From contig NZ_FPEG01000003.1 in assembly GCF_900117395.1 (NCBI RefSeq), positions 186,001 through 250,000 on the forward strand: a DNA stretch of 64,000 bases, written 5' to 3'. Each line of letters begins with the position of its first letter. The first letter of the stretch is position 1. Both the position numbers and the translations under genes were made by a program. The notes beneath the pieces are model-generated. The model searched no databases and was not told the origin of the DNA. It was given only the letters and a program-made list of their open reading frames with translations. Origin of the DNA: Agrococcus sp. Marseille-P2731. Its GTDB lineage: Bacteria > Actinomycetota > Actinomycetes > Actinomycetales > Microbacteriaceae. This document shows positions 52,720-61,274 of this stretch, in pieces.

Positions 52720-54860
52720 CCGTGGCGCGCCCGATGACCCGCGCCCTCGTGTGGGCGTTCCACGACGTCGACGGCGTGCTCGACGCCGCGAACGCCCGCT
52801 ACCTGCGCGCGCTGCTCGAGCACGTCGAGCACGCGGTCGTGGTCGTCAACGGCGAGCTCGACGACGCCGGTCGGAGCCTGATCGCAGCGCTCGGTGCCGA
52901 GCTCATCGTCAGGGAGAACCACGGCTACGACGTGGAGGCCTTCAAGGCCGGCGTCACGGCGCTCGAGAGCCGGCTGCCGGAGCTCGACGAGCTGGTGATC
53001 GCGAACTCCTCGGTCTTCGGGCCGCTGCGCCCCCTGGCCGAGATGTTCGACCGCATGGCCGAGGTGGACGTGGACCTCTGGGGCATCACGCGGCACGCTC
53101 CCGCGAACCCCGAGTCGGGCACCACCGCACCGCGCGCCGAGCGGGCGCACATCCAGAGCTACTTCACCGCCTACCGCGCGAGCGTGCTGCGGAGCGCCGC
53201 CTTCGCCGACTACTGGCACGCGCTGCCGCCCATCGAGGGCTATGCGGATGCGGTTCGCCTGCACGAGCTGCAGCAGACCGGCTACTTCGAGGACCACGGC
53301 TTCACGTGGCAGGTCGCCGTCGACACGGCCGACCTCGAGCACCTGTCCACGAACCCGATCATCGGCCTCTCCGCGCAGCTGGTGCGCGAGCGCGGCTGCC
53401 CGGTCTTCAAGCGGCGGATGCTGTACCTCAGCACCGAGGAGCTCACGGTGCACTCCGACGGTGCCGCGACGGCGGAGCTCTGGCGCCTGCTGCGCGAGCT
53501 GCCGGCCGAGCAGCGCGACGAGCTCGTCGCGCACGCCATCCGCACGATGCCCGCCGATCGGCTGCGGCGCACGCTGCAGGACGCGGTGTGGCTGGATGCG
53601 CCGGCGCAGGCCCACACCGACACGGCAGAGACAGCCGACGGTGCCGTCGCGATCCTCGACGGGCCCATGGCCCGAGCCTCGGTGCTCGAGTGGGCGGCGG
53701 CGATCGGGCCGGAGCGCGTGGCCCTGCTGGGCGACCGCGACGACTCCCCCGCCGCGTCCGCCGCGACCGAGGCCGGCGTGCGCGTGCTCAGCCCGGGAGA
53801 CCGACCGGCGATGCTCGCCGCGCTCGACCTCGACGCCGAGCTGCTGCTCGTGCTCGGCGACGACGCGCGCCCCGGCTGGGCCGAGGATGCCCGCATCGCG
53901 CGCTCCCACGCGCGCGCCGCGCTCGGCTCCGGCGCCGAGGCCCTCCGCGCCGCGGGCGCTGCGTTCCGCGATGACCCGACACTCGGCGCGATCGTGCCGC
54001 CGACAGCGCTCGGCCGGCGCCTGGTGGGCAGCCAGGCCCGCCTGCCGGATGCGCGCGCCCGGGCCGCGCTCGAGGCCGCTGCGCCCGGCAAGCCGATCGG
54101 GCAGCCGCTCGCGCCCACGCCGGGTGCGTCCCTGTGGGTGCGCAGGGCGGCGCTCGAGCACCTCGCCGAGATCACGGCGGGCGTGCGCGGCGTGCGCCAG
54201 CTCGACCACCCGACCCTCGTCTCGGTGCTCGTGCAGGGCCTCGGCACGATCGGTCTCCGCGCTCGCACCGGCATCACCCGAGCTGCCGCCGCCACGCGCG
54301 TCGAGCTCGGCGACGCCGCGCTCAGCGCGATCGCCGCGGCTGTGGGCGCCGGCGCGCACGACACGCTCGCCGACGTGATCGCGCGGGCCGGTGGGCGCCC
54401 GCTCGACGCGAGCATCTTCTTCGACACCGGCGGCGGCTACCGCCACGTCGGTGCCGTGCAGCAGACCTTCCCGAACGGCGGACCCGCGGTGCTCCAGGCC
54501 GTCGTGCCCGACGGCACCCTCGGCATCCGCTTCGACCCTGCCGAGGGCACCGGCCTGCTCGTGAGCGGGATCCGCGTCGACGAGCGCGGCTACCGCATCC
54601 GCCCCGTCAACGGCTCGCGCGCCGGCTCGCTCGACCTCTTCTCGACGCACGACCCCGCCTATGACGTCGCCGGGCCGCTGCGCCCGGGCGACACCATCAC
54701 CATCCGCATCGAGCACGCGGAGCGCATCGACGGCTCCACCGCGGCGCTCGAGCGCATCGAGCGGCGGTTCGGCCCCCTCGGGCCGCTCGGCCGCGTGCGC
54801 TCGGCGGGTGTGCGCGTGGTGCGCAAGGCGAGCCGCGTCGTGCGCTCGCGCATGCGCTGA
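52716..54860 (+). CDS. Second RgpF-type protein with C-terminal beta domain
   Basis: A 714-residue protein starting at ATG 52716, which overlaps the upstream stop as ATGA. Residues 5-270 follow the RgpF pattern: VVVNGELDDAGR, RENHGYDVEAFKAGV, ELVIANSSVFGPL and YFTAYRASVLRS. The middle (about 310-570) looks like a diverged second copy (LGAIVPPTALGRR, GASLWVRRAALEHL). The last 150 residues are a beta-rich module (FFDTGGGYRHVGAV, LGIRFDPAEGTGL) seen at the ends of some envelope glycosyltransferases. It probably works with the preceding gene on a rhamnose-containing polymer. Confidence 0.8.
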   Translation: MTVARPMTRALVWAFHDVDGVLDAANARYLRALLEHVEHAVVVVNGELDDAGRSLIAALGAELIVRENHGYDVEAFKAGVTALESRLPELDELVIANSSVFGPLRPLAEMFDRMAEVDVDLWGITRHAPANPESGTTAPRAERAHIQSYFTAYRASVLRSAAFADYWHALPPIEGYADAVRLHELQQTGYFEDHGFTWQVAVDTADLEHLSTNPIIGLSAQLVRERGCPVFKRRMLYLSTEELTVHSDGAATAELWRLLRELPAEQRDELVAHAIRTMPADRLRRTLQDAVWLDAPAQAHTDTAETADGAVAILDGPMARASVLEWAAAIGPERVALLGDRDDSPAASAATEAGVRVLSPGDRPAMLAALDLDAELLLVLGDDARPGWAEDARIARSHARAALGSGAEALRAAGAAFRDDPTLGAIVPPTALGRRLVGSQARLPDARARAALEAAAPGKPIGQPLAPTPGASLWVRRAALEHLAEITAGVRGVRQLDHPTLVSVLVQGLGTIGLRARTGITRAAAATRVELGDAALSAIAAAVGAGAHDTLADVIARAGGRPLDASIFFDTGGGYRHVGAVQQTFPNGGPAVLQAVVPDGTLGIRFDPAEGTGLLVSGIRVDERGYRIRPVNGSRAGSLDLFSTHDPAYDVAGPLRPGDTITIRIEHAERIDGSTAALERIERRFGPLGPLGRVRSAGVRVVRKASRVVRSRMR

Positions 54861-54868
54861 GCCCTGCC

Positions 54869-54883
54869 GGCGGCGGAGCCGCC
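54869..54883 (+). terminator. Terminator-like hairpin after the RgpF pair
   Basis: GGCGGC-GGA-GCCGCC, a perfect 6-bp stem, follows the stop by eight bases and precedes the ABC exporter promoter. No T-run follows. Confidence 0.4.
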
Positions 54884-54897
54884 ATCGCCGACTGGGA

Positions 54898-54903
54898 TAC
54901 GAT
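54898..54903 (+). promoter_or_regulatory. -10 box (TACGAT) of the ABC exporter operon
   Basis: TACGAT lies 63 bases before the TTG start of the permease gene. The leader contains a GCCGG/CCGGC dyad and an AGGAG ribosome site. Confidence 0.45.
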
Positions 54904-54966
54904 GGCGCGGTTCATCCGATCCGCCGGCGCTGCCGGCACCGGGTCATCGTGAGGCAGGAGCTGGCA

Positions 54967-55881
54967 TTGTCGGAGGTCGCGACGCGCCGCGCGCAGCAGC
55001 TCGCCAGCACACCCTGGGAGCACGCAGGGGCCAGGTCGAGCGGCATCGGCGGCTTCGTCGCCTCGGTGCGCGACATCTGGCGCTACCGCGAGCTGCTCGG
55101 CAGGCTCACGAAGCGTGAGCTGAAGGCGCGCTACAAGGATTCGAAGCTCGGCTTCGCCTGGAGCCTCGTGCGGCCCCTCACGATGCTGTTCGTCTACGCC
55201 ATCGTGGTGGGCCAGTTCCTCGGCGCCGCCCGCTCGATCGAGAACTTCGGCATCTACATCTTCGCCGGGCTCGCGATCTACACGGTCTTCGCCGAGGTCA
55301 TCGGTGGCGGCACGAGCTCGATCGTGACGAACTCGGGCCTCATCAAGAAGGTCTACCTGCCGCGCGAGGTCTTCCCGCTCGCGACCATCGGGCCCGCGAT
55401 GTTCACGCTCGCGATCCAGCTCGCGATCCTCATCGTCGCCGCCCTCGTGACGGGCGCGCTCGCCGTCGGCCCGCACCTGCTCTACGCGCCCTTCGCCATC
55501 GTGGTCGCCCTGGTCTGGAGCGCGGCCTTCGCGATCCTCCTCTCGGCCATCAACGTGTACCTCCGCGACATCGCCTACCTCGTCGACGTGGTGCTCGTGC
55601 TCGTGATGTGGGGCTCCCCCATCCTCTACTCGATCAGCATGGTCGAGGGGCAGCTGCAGGGCACGGCCTTCGAGTGGCTGCTGACGCTCTACGTCAACAG
55701 CCCCGTCACGCTCTCGGTGCTCGGCTTCCAGGAGGCCTTCTGGCAGCCCGGTGCCGCCTCGGCCCACGTGCCCGACCTGTGGCTCAACATGCTCATCTCG
55801 GTGGGCGCGGGGTTGATCGCGCTCTTCTTCGCGCAGCGCGTGTTCGCGCGCCTGCAGGGCGACTTCGCACAGGAGCTGTGA
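54967..55881 (+). CDS. wzm: ABC-2 polysaccharide exporter permease (Wzm type)
   Basis: The membrane half of an ABC exporter for lipid-linked glycans. The 304 residues start with a cytoplasmic segment ending LTKRELKARYKDSKLGFAWSLV, a hallmark of Wzm/TagG permeases, followed by six helices. I chose TTG at 54967 because GGCAGGAG sits six bases upstream; a GTG six codons earlier is possible. The stop overlaps the ATG of the ATPase gene as TGATG. It is likely to export the polymer made by the RgpF proteins. Confidence 0.92.
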   Translation: MSEVATRRAQQLASTPWEHAGARSSGIGGFVASVRDIWRYRELLGRLTKRELKARYKDSKLGFAWSLVRPLTMLFVYAIVVGQFLGAARSIENFGIYIFAGLAIYTVFAEVIGGGTSSIVTNSGLIKKVYLPREVFPLATIGPAMFTLAIQLAILIVAALVTGALAVGPHLLYAPFAIVVALVWSAAFAILLSAINVYLRDIAYLVDVVLVLVMWGSPILYSISMVEGQLQGTAFEWLLTLYVNSPVTLSVLGFQEAFWQPGAASAHVPDLWLNMLISVGAGLIALFFAQRVFARLQGDFAQEL

Positions 55882-57092
55882 TGTCCGACGTCTCCGTCAT
55901 CCGGCTCGACGACGTGTCGAAGCACTTCACCGTGCGCAAGGACAAGAGCCTCAAGGAGCGCATCGTCAACGCTGCGCGCGGTCGCGCGCACGCCGAGCGC
56001 TTCGAGGCGCTCAAGCACGTCTCGCTCGACATCGGCAGCGGCTCCACCATCGGGCTCATCGGCCCCAACGGCTCCGGCAAGTCGACGCTCCTGAAGACCA
56101 TCGGCGGCATCATCCAGCCCTCGAGCGGCACCGTCGAGCGCCGCGGCCGCATGGCAGCGCTGCTCGAGCTCGGTGCCGGCTTCCACCCCGACCTCACGGG
56201 CCGCGAGAACGTCTACCTCAACTCCTCGATCCTGGGGCTCACCGAGCGCCAGATCGACCGCTACTTCGACGAGATCGTCGCCTTCTCGGGCATCGAGCAG
56301 TTCATCGACCAGCAGGTCAAGTTCTACTCCTCCGGCATGTACGTGCGGCTCGCCTTCGCGGTCGCCGTGCACGTCGACCCCGACATCCTGCTCGTCGACG
56401 AGGTGCTGGCGGTCGGCGACGAGGCCTTCCAGGAGAAGTGCCTCGACAAGATCCGCACCTTCCAGCGCGAGGGCCGCACGATCGTGCTCGTCACGCACAC
56501 GCTGAGCCAGATCACCGACCTCTGCACGCGCGGCGTGGTGCTCTCGCGCGGCTCCGTCGTCTTCGACGGCCCGCCGATCGAGGCGGTCGACGTGCTGCGC
56601 GGCGGCTTCCGCTCGCAGCGCGAGTACGAGGATGCTCGGGTCGCGCGCGAGGCGGAGGCGCGCACCGCGAAGCCGCTGGAGCGCGTCACGATCGACGCCG
56701 TGCGGATGGTCGACGCCCGCGGCGAGCGCACCACCGCCGTCGACGTCGGCGACGACGTCGCCCTCGAGGTCGACCTGACCGCGCACGACCCGGTCGACGA
56801 CTGGCGCATGGGCGCCGCGCTCGCCAACGGCTTCGGGCAGACCGCCCTCTTCACCACCACCGAGCGCCTCGGCCTCGACGCCGGCACGCTGCGCGGCAGC
56901 ACCCGCATCCGCTTCGAGATGCCCGACCTGCACCTGGGCGCCGGCTCCTACGCGGCGAGCATCTCGCTCGAGCACCGCTCCGGCGGCGAGCTCGCGCGCG
57001 TCGACGATGCCGCGACCTTCCAGGTCTCGGCCGACGACGCATCCGTCGGCCCCGCCCGCACCGCGCTGCGCGTGCACCGCGAGCAGCGCTGA
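55881..57092 (+). CDS. wzt: ABC polysaccharide exporter ATPase with C-terminal glycan-binding domain (Wzt type)
   Basis: A 403-residue ATPase. Walker A is GPNGSGKST from about residue 61; the signature is YSSGMYVRLAFAVAV; and Walker B with the catalytic Glu is DILLVDEVLAVGDEAFQ. Residues beyond about 265 form a beta-rich domain like the Wzt C-terminal module that recognises the finished non-reducing end of the polymer, which suggests export is coupled to chain termination. It is coupled to wzm by a TGATG overlap. Confidence 0.93.
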   Translation: MSDVSVIRLDDVSKHFTVRKDKSLKERIVNAARGRAHAERFEALKHVSLDIGSGSTIGLIGPNGSGKSTLLKTIGGIIQPSSGTVERRGRMAALLELGAGFHPDLTGRENVYLNSSILGLTERQIDRYFDEIVAFSGIEQFIDQQVKFYSSGMYVRLAFAVAVHVDPDILLVDEVLAVGDEAFQEKCLDKIRTFQREGRTIVLVTHTLSQITDLCTRGVVLSRGSVVFDGPPIEAVDVLRGGFRSQREYEDARVAREAEARTAKPLERVTIDAVRMVDARGERTTAVDVGDDVALEVDLTAHDPVDDWRMGAALANGFGQTALFTTTERLGLDAGTLRGSTRIRFEMPDLHLGAGSYAASISLEHRSGGELARVDDAATFQVSADDASVGPARTALRVHREQR

Positions 57093-57143
57093 CCCCGGAC
57101 CCGGTCGGCCCGGCGCATCGCGGCGCGAGCCCGACGCCCCGGC

Positions 57144-59216
57144 TCAGGACCAGGGGTCAGCCGGGTACCACTGCGCGTCGCGGTGCAGCTCGGCGCTGAA
57201 GAGCCCTGCGAGCGACCTGGCGAAGTGCTCGCCGAGGTGGCTGTTGTCGACGTACGTGACGATGCCGCCGAGCGCCGGCGTGCATCGGCCGTCGGGGCAG
57301 ATGTGGTCGTTGAGGTCGACGAAGAGGCCGCCTGCGTCGGCGATCTGGCTGGCATAGCCGTCCAGGTCTGGCCGCTGCAGCTCGGCGTCGAAGGCGCAGG
57401 CCGCGCTGTCGAAGCCCTCACGGCCCGCGCACTCGAGCGGGTCGAAGTCGGTGCGGGGGTTGTCGCGCAGGCCGACGACGAGGGTGCCGGTGCGCTCGTG
57501 CAGGAAGCTGACCCAGCCCGGGAAACTGCCGCCGAAGAGATCCTCGCTGCCGTCGGTGTGCGTGAGCGAGGCGATCGTGAAGACCATGTCGGGCGAGGTG
57601 GCCAGGATGTAGTCGTTGGCGACCTTCCAGGTGTTGCTGCACGCGCTGACGTCCTCGGGCCAGGCGTTGTCCTCCGGCCAGTGGAAGTAGCAGCCCGGTG
57701 AGGTGTAGGTGCGCACGTGCCACGTCGGGTGCTGCTCGATCGTCTCCATGAGCGTCGCCGACATCGCTGCCGAGTGCGAGCTGCCGACGATCACGATCGA
57801 GCGCTCCGGCGACTCGACCTGGCCCCAGTCGCGGCAGATGCCGGCGAGGTACGGGTCGTCGTCGGCGCACGCCTCGCCCGGCTCCTGGGCGAACGAGGCG
57901 GTGAGGGCCTCACCCGGGTAGACCGTCTCGAACACCTGGTCGGGGTCGGCGTTCGCGCCCATCGAGGCCAGGTCGAGGCTCGACCCCTCAGCCGCCTGCT
58001 CATCCGTCGCGCGGTCGAGGGCGGCGCGGATGCCGGCGATCGCCCCGAGCACGAGCGCGACCGACACGACGATCGCGATGAGCTGCTGCGCGGTGCCCGA
58101 TCGCAGCAGCGCGGGCCCTCCGCCTCGCCGGTTGCGGCGCGTGAAGCGCGACACCGGGAACTCGACGAAGTGGTAGATCAGCACGCTCGCGAGCCCGGAG
58201 ACGACGAGGATGCCGAGGCCCTGCAGCGGGTTCGGCCGCTCGATGCCGGTCGCCGCCGCGAAGAGCACGAGCGCAGGCCAGTGCGTGAGGTAGAGGGCGT
58301 ACATGTAGGAGCCCGAGCGCTCGAGCACCGGGTGCCGCAGCAGCGCGTTGCCGCGATCGCCCTCCTGCCGAGGCGAGTCGGCGGCGAGCAGCACGAGGCC
58401 GGCGGCGACCACGGGCCACAGCGCTGCGAGGCCGGGGAACGCCGACTCGACCGGCAGCAGCCAGCCGGTCGCGAGCACCGCTGCGAGCCCGACCCAGGTC
58501 ATCAGCTGCTTGATGCGCGACGAGAGCCGCAGCGAGGGCGCGATGAGGGCGAAGATCGATCCCGCGGCGAACTCCCACAGCCGCCCCCAGGTGTCGAAGT
58601 AGGCGAGCTGCTGGTTCTGCGCGACCGAGATGACCGACCACGTCAGCGAGGCGACGAAGATCGTCGCGAAGACGATGAGCAGCGCGCGCCGCACCCGGTC
58701 GCGGAACAGCAGGGCGACCACCACGTGGATGATCGGCCACAGGATGAACATCTGGCCCTGGATCGAGAGCGACCAGAAGTGCTGGAAGACGCTCGCCGTC
58801 GACCGCGCCTGCGCGAGGTAGTCGACGGCGTTGCCCTGCAGCCAGAAGTTCATCGTGTAGCTGATGGCGGCGAAGGCCTGCTGCGCCAGGTCCTCCCAGT
58901 GCCGCTGCGAGAGCAGCAGCAGCGCGCCGCCCAGCGCGAGCAGCGTCGCCGCTGCCGCCGCGGGCAGCAGTCGGGCAAACTTCCGCAGGATGAACGGGAT
59001 CACCCGCACGCCCCTGCGCTGCTCGACAGCCGTCATCAGCGACCGGGTGAGGAGGTAGGCCGAGATGAGCAGGAAGACGTCGACGCCGCCGGAGACGCGG
59101 CCGAACCAGATGTGGAACGTCGCCACCATCAGGAGCGCGACGGTGCGGAGCCCCTGGATCTCGGCGATGTACTGCTGGGCGCCGCCGGTCTTCACCGGTT
59201 CGCGGACGGATGTCAT
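57144..59216 (-). CDS. OatA-like acyltransferase with variant SGNH domain
   Basis: A 690-residue protein with an N-terminal acyltransferase-3 domain (IQGLRTVALLMVATFHIWF with the conserved His, about ten helices, and YMYALYLTHWPALVLF). It also has a C-terminal SGNH-like domain. Block I reads VIVGSSHSAAM (GSSH, Ser480) rather than the usual GDSH, and the late block is YVDNSHLGEHF. It probably O-acylates a surface polymer. The ATG at 59214-59216 has no ribosome site. It is the second such gene in the window; the two differ clearly and are not a recent duplication. Confidence 0.87.
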   Translation of the reverse strand: MTSVREPVKTGGAQQYIAEIQGLRTVALLMVATFHIWFGRVSGGVDVFLLISAYLLTRSLMTAVEQRRGVRVIPFILRKFARLLPAAAAATLLALGGALLLLSQRHWEDLAQQAFAAISYTMNFWLQGNAVDYLAQARSTASVFQHFWSLSIQGQMFILWPIIHVVVALLFRDRVRRALLIVFATIFVASLTWSVISVAQNQQLAYFDTWGRLWEFAAGSIFALIAPSLRLSSRIKQLMTWVGLAAVLATGWLLPVESAFPGLAALWPVVAAGLVLLAADSPRQEGDRGNALLRHPVLERSGSYMYALYLTHWPALVLFAAATGIERPNPLQGLGILVVSGLASVLIYHFVEFPVSRFTRRNRRGGGPALLRSGTAQQLIAIVVSVALVLGAIAGIRAALDRATDEQAAEGSSLDLASMGANADPDQVFETVYPGEALTASFAQEPGEACADDDPYLAGICRDWGQVESPERSIVIVGSSHSAAMSATLMETIEQHPTWHVRTYTSPGCYFHWPEDNAWPEDVSACSNTWKVANDYILATSPDMVFTIASLTHTDGSEDLFGGSFPGWVSFLHERTGTLVVGLRDNPRTDFDPLECAGREGFDSAACAFDAELQRPDLDGYASQIADAGGLFVDLNDHICPDGRCTPALGGIVTYVDNSHLGEHFARSLAGLFSAELHRDAQWYPADPWS

Positions 59217-59254
59217 CGAGCTCGTACCCTGCTTCGAAGTGGACGGTGGTGCGG

Positions 59255-59268
59255 GCGCCGGTCGGCGC
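59255..59268 (-). terminator. Small hairpin after rmlA
   Basis: GCGCCG-GT-CGGCGC lies in the 58-base gap between rmlA and the acyltransferase gene. It could terminate part of the rmlA transcript. Weak evidence. Confidence 0.3.
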
Positions 59269-59274
59269 GACGGC

Positions 59275-60141
59275 TCAGCCGCGCTGCAGCAGCCGCATCA
59301 TGTACTGGCCGTAGCCGCTCTTCAGCAGCGGCTGCGCGAGCTGCTCGAGCTGCGCGTCGTCGATCCAGCCGGCGCGCCAGGCGATCTCCTCCATGCAGCC
59401 GATCTTGAAGCCCTGGCGATCCTCGATCACGCGCACGTACTCGCTCGCCTGCATCATCGACTCGAAAGTGCCGGTGTCGAGCCATGCGACGCCGCGGTCG
59501 AGCACCTCGACCTGCAGGCGCCCCTCCTGCAGGTAGCGCTCGTTGATGCTCGAGATCTCGAGCTCGCCGCGGGCGCTGGGCCTGATCGACTTCGCGATCT
59601 CGACCACCTGGTTGTCGTAGAAGTAGAGGCCGGGCACGGCATAGCTGCTCTTCGGCTGCGCCGGCTTCTCCTCGATCGAGACCGCCCGCATCTGGTCGTC
59701 GAACTCGACGACGCCGTAGGCGCTCGGGTCGGCCACCTGGTAGGCGAAGACGAGGCCGCCGTCGACGTCGCGGTGCTGCCGCAGGCTCGAGCCCAGGCCC
59801 GTGCCGTGGAAGATGTTGTCGCCGAGCACGAGCGCGACTGACTCGCCGTCGAGGAACTCCTCGCCGATGATGAAGGCCTGCGCCAGCCCGTCGGGGCTCG
59901 GCTGCACGGCGTACTGGATGTCCATCCCGAGCGACGATCCGTCGCCCAGCAGCGCCTGGAACTGCTCGTTGTACTCCGGCGTCGTGATGACGAGCACCTC
60001 GCGGATGTCGGCCATCATGAGCGTCGACAGCGGGTAGTAGATCATCGGCTTGTCGAAGATGGGCATCAGCTGCTTCGAGATGCCCTTGGTGATCGGCCAC
60101 AGCCTCGTGCCCGATCCTCCAGCCAGGATGATGCCGCGCAT
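59275..60141 (-). CDS. rmlA: Glucose-1-phosphate thymidylyltransferase
   Basis: First step of dTDP-L-rhamnose synthesis. The 288 residues have the nucleotide-binding signature [21 protein letters not shown], followed by [23 protein letters not shown] with the metal-binding Asp, and a C-terminal region with [10 protein letters not shown] chose the ATG at 60139-60141 behind ACGGAG; GTG two codons upstream is also possible. It is separated from rmlB and rmlCD by 23 kb but lies among the same glycopolymer genes. A TAGACT box near 60190 may be its promoter. Confidence 0.95.
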   Translation of the reverse strand: MRGIILAGGSGTRLWPITKGISKQLMPIFDKPMIYYPLSTLMMADIREVLVITTPEYNEQFQALLGDGSSLGMDIQYAVQPSPDGLAQAFIIGEEFLDGESVALVLGDNIFHGTGLGSSLRQHRDVDGGLVFAYQVADPSAYGVVEFDDQMRAVSIEEKPAQPKSSYAVPGLYFYDNQVVEIAKSIRPSARGELEISSINERYLQEGRLQVEVLDRGVAWLDTGTFESMMQASEYVRVIEDRQGFKIGCMEEIAWRAGWIDDAQLEQLAQPLLKSGYGQYMMRLLQRG

Positions 60142-60189
60142 GCGCACTCCGTTTCGTCGTCGCTCGCCGCACCCGGCGGCTGAGACAGT

Positions 60190-61179
60190 CTAGTGCGCGG
60201 CTCCCGGCAGGCTTCGCGAGCGGTCGGCGATGATCCTCGCCCGCTCCTCCGGGCCGAGGCACGCAGCGACCGCCCGGTCGTTGCCGTCGCCGAAGACGTT
60301 GCCGATGTAGAGGCCGCCGCTCTGGGTGCCCGGCACGAAGGGGTAGTTCGCCGACTGCGGCCGCACCTGGACGGTGCGGAAGCCGCTCGCTACCGCCGTC
60401 GCGTGCAGCCACACGTCGTCCTGGTGGGGCGCGAGCGCGAGGAACCCGTCGCCGCGATCGCGCAGCGCGTCCACGAGCTGCGACGGCAGGAGCTGCCCGG
60501 AGACCGAGGTGCCGAACGCCGCGTAGCTGGGCACGACGTGCGCGATCGGCGTCCAGCTCAGGTAGCTGCCGATGCGATCGCCCTCCACGCTGACCTCGTG
60601 CGCGCGGTGCGCGATGACGGTCGTCGGATGCGCGGCAGCGGTCTCGAGCAGCTCGGCGAGCCACCCGTGCGGGTACAGCTGGTCGTCGTCGCTCGTGACC
60701 ATCGGCAGCGCGTGCGAGGGCTCGCTGAGCGCGTGCGGGCGCCACTTCGTGTGGACGCCGAGGCCCGGGGCGACGTGGCGGACCTCGAGCCCCCGCCGCT
60801 CGAGGCGCGCGATGGAGCGCGGCAGCGTCGTGAGCGAGGGGTCGTCGAGCCAGAGGATGAGCCGCTGCGGTCGTCTGCTGCCGGCCGCGATCGACTCGAG
60901 CGCAGCCCAGGCGAAGGCGATCCGGGATGCGGTGGTCGTCATCACCACGACGGCGGGCGCGTCGCCCAGCACCGAGTCCCGCGAGCGCAGGTTGCGCTCG
61001 CGCAGCCGGGCGAGCCGACGCAGGGTCGCGAGATCGGGCCGGTCGTCGTAGCGGCCGGCTCCGACCCCTACGCCGAGCGCCCGCAGCGCCATCCGCTCGG
61101 CTCGCGCGCTGACCTTCCGAGCAGCACTGCCGAGCGCGCTCGGAAGGGCGCGGCTGAGCGAGTCTCGGGCGGCAGGCAC
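60190..61179 (-). CDS. GT-A-fold glycosyltransferase (family 2-like)
   Basis: A 329-residue protein. The core has APAVVVMTTTASRIAFAWAALESI, LILWLDDPSLTT, and a metal-binding triple Asp in MVTSDDDQLYPHGW; further on, LALAPHQDDVWLHA carries the acidic catalytic-type region. This arrangement is seen in several bacterial envelope glycosyltransferases. GTG at 61177-61179 lies six bases after TAGAGT (61186-61191), so it is probably leaderless. Sugar and acceptor are unknown, though a place in the rhamnose polymer pathway is likely from the neighbours. Confidence 0.8.
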   Translation of the reverse strand: MPAARDSLSRALPSALGSAARKVSARAERMALRALGVGVGAGRYDDRPDLATLRRLARLRERNLRSRDSVLGDAPAVVVMTTTASRIAFAWAALESIAAGSRRPQRLILWLDDPSLTTLPRSIARLERRGLEVRHVAPGLGVHTKWRPHALSEPSHALPMVTSDDDQLYPHGWLAELLETAAAHPTTVIAHRAHEVSVEGDRIGSYLSWTPIAHVVPSYAAFGTSVSGQLLPSQLVDALRDRGDGFLALAPHQDDVWLHATAVASGFRTVQVRPQSANYPFVPGTQSGGLYIGNVFGDGNDRAVAACLGPEERARIIADRSRSLPGAAH

Positions 61180-61185
61180 AGCGGC

Positions 61186-61191
61186 ACTCTA
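61186..61191 (-). promoter_or_regulatory. Leaderless-type -10 box (TAGAGT)
   Basis: TAGAGT reads leftwards and ends six bases before the GTG of the glycosyltransferase gene. Confidence 0.5.
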
Positions 61192-61274
61192 CTCAGGGGG
61201 ACAGCTCGAAACATTGCGCCCCGGGCACGGAGGCGACAGGATCAGGTGTTCCCCACCACGTTCGGAGCTCCACC

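Noticed and set aside
57093-57143. Terminator between wzt and the convergent acyltransferase gene
   Set aside because: Only an imperfect pairing (GTCGG with CCGAC arms and several mismatches) is visible, too weak to call.
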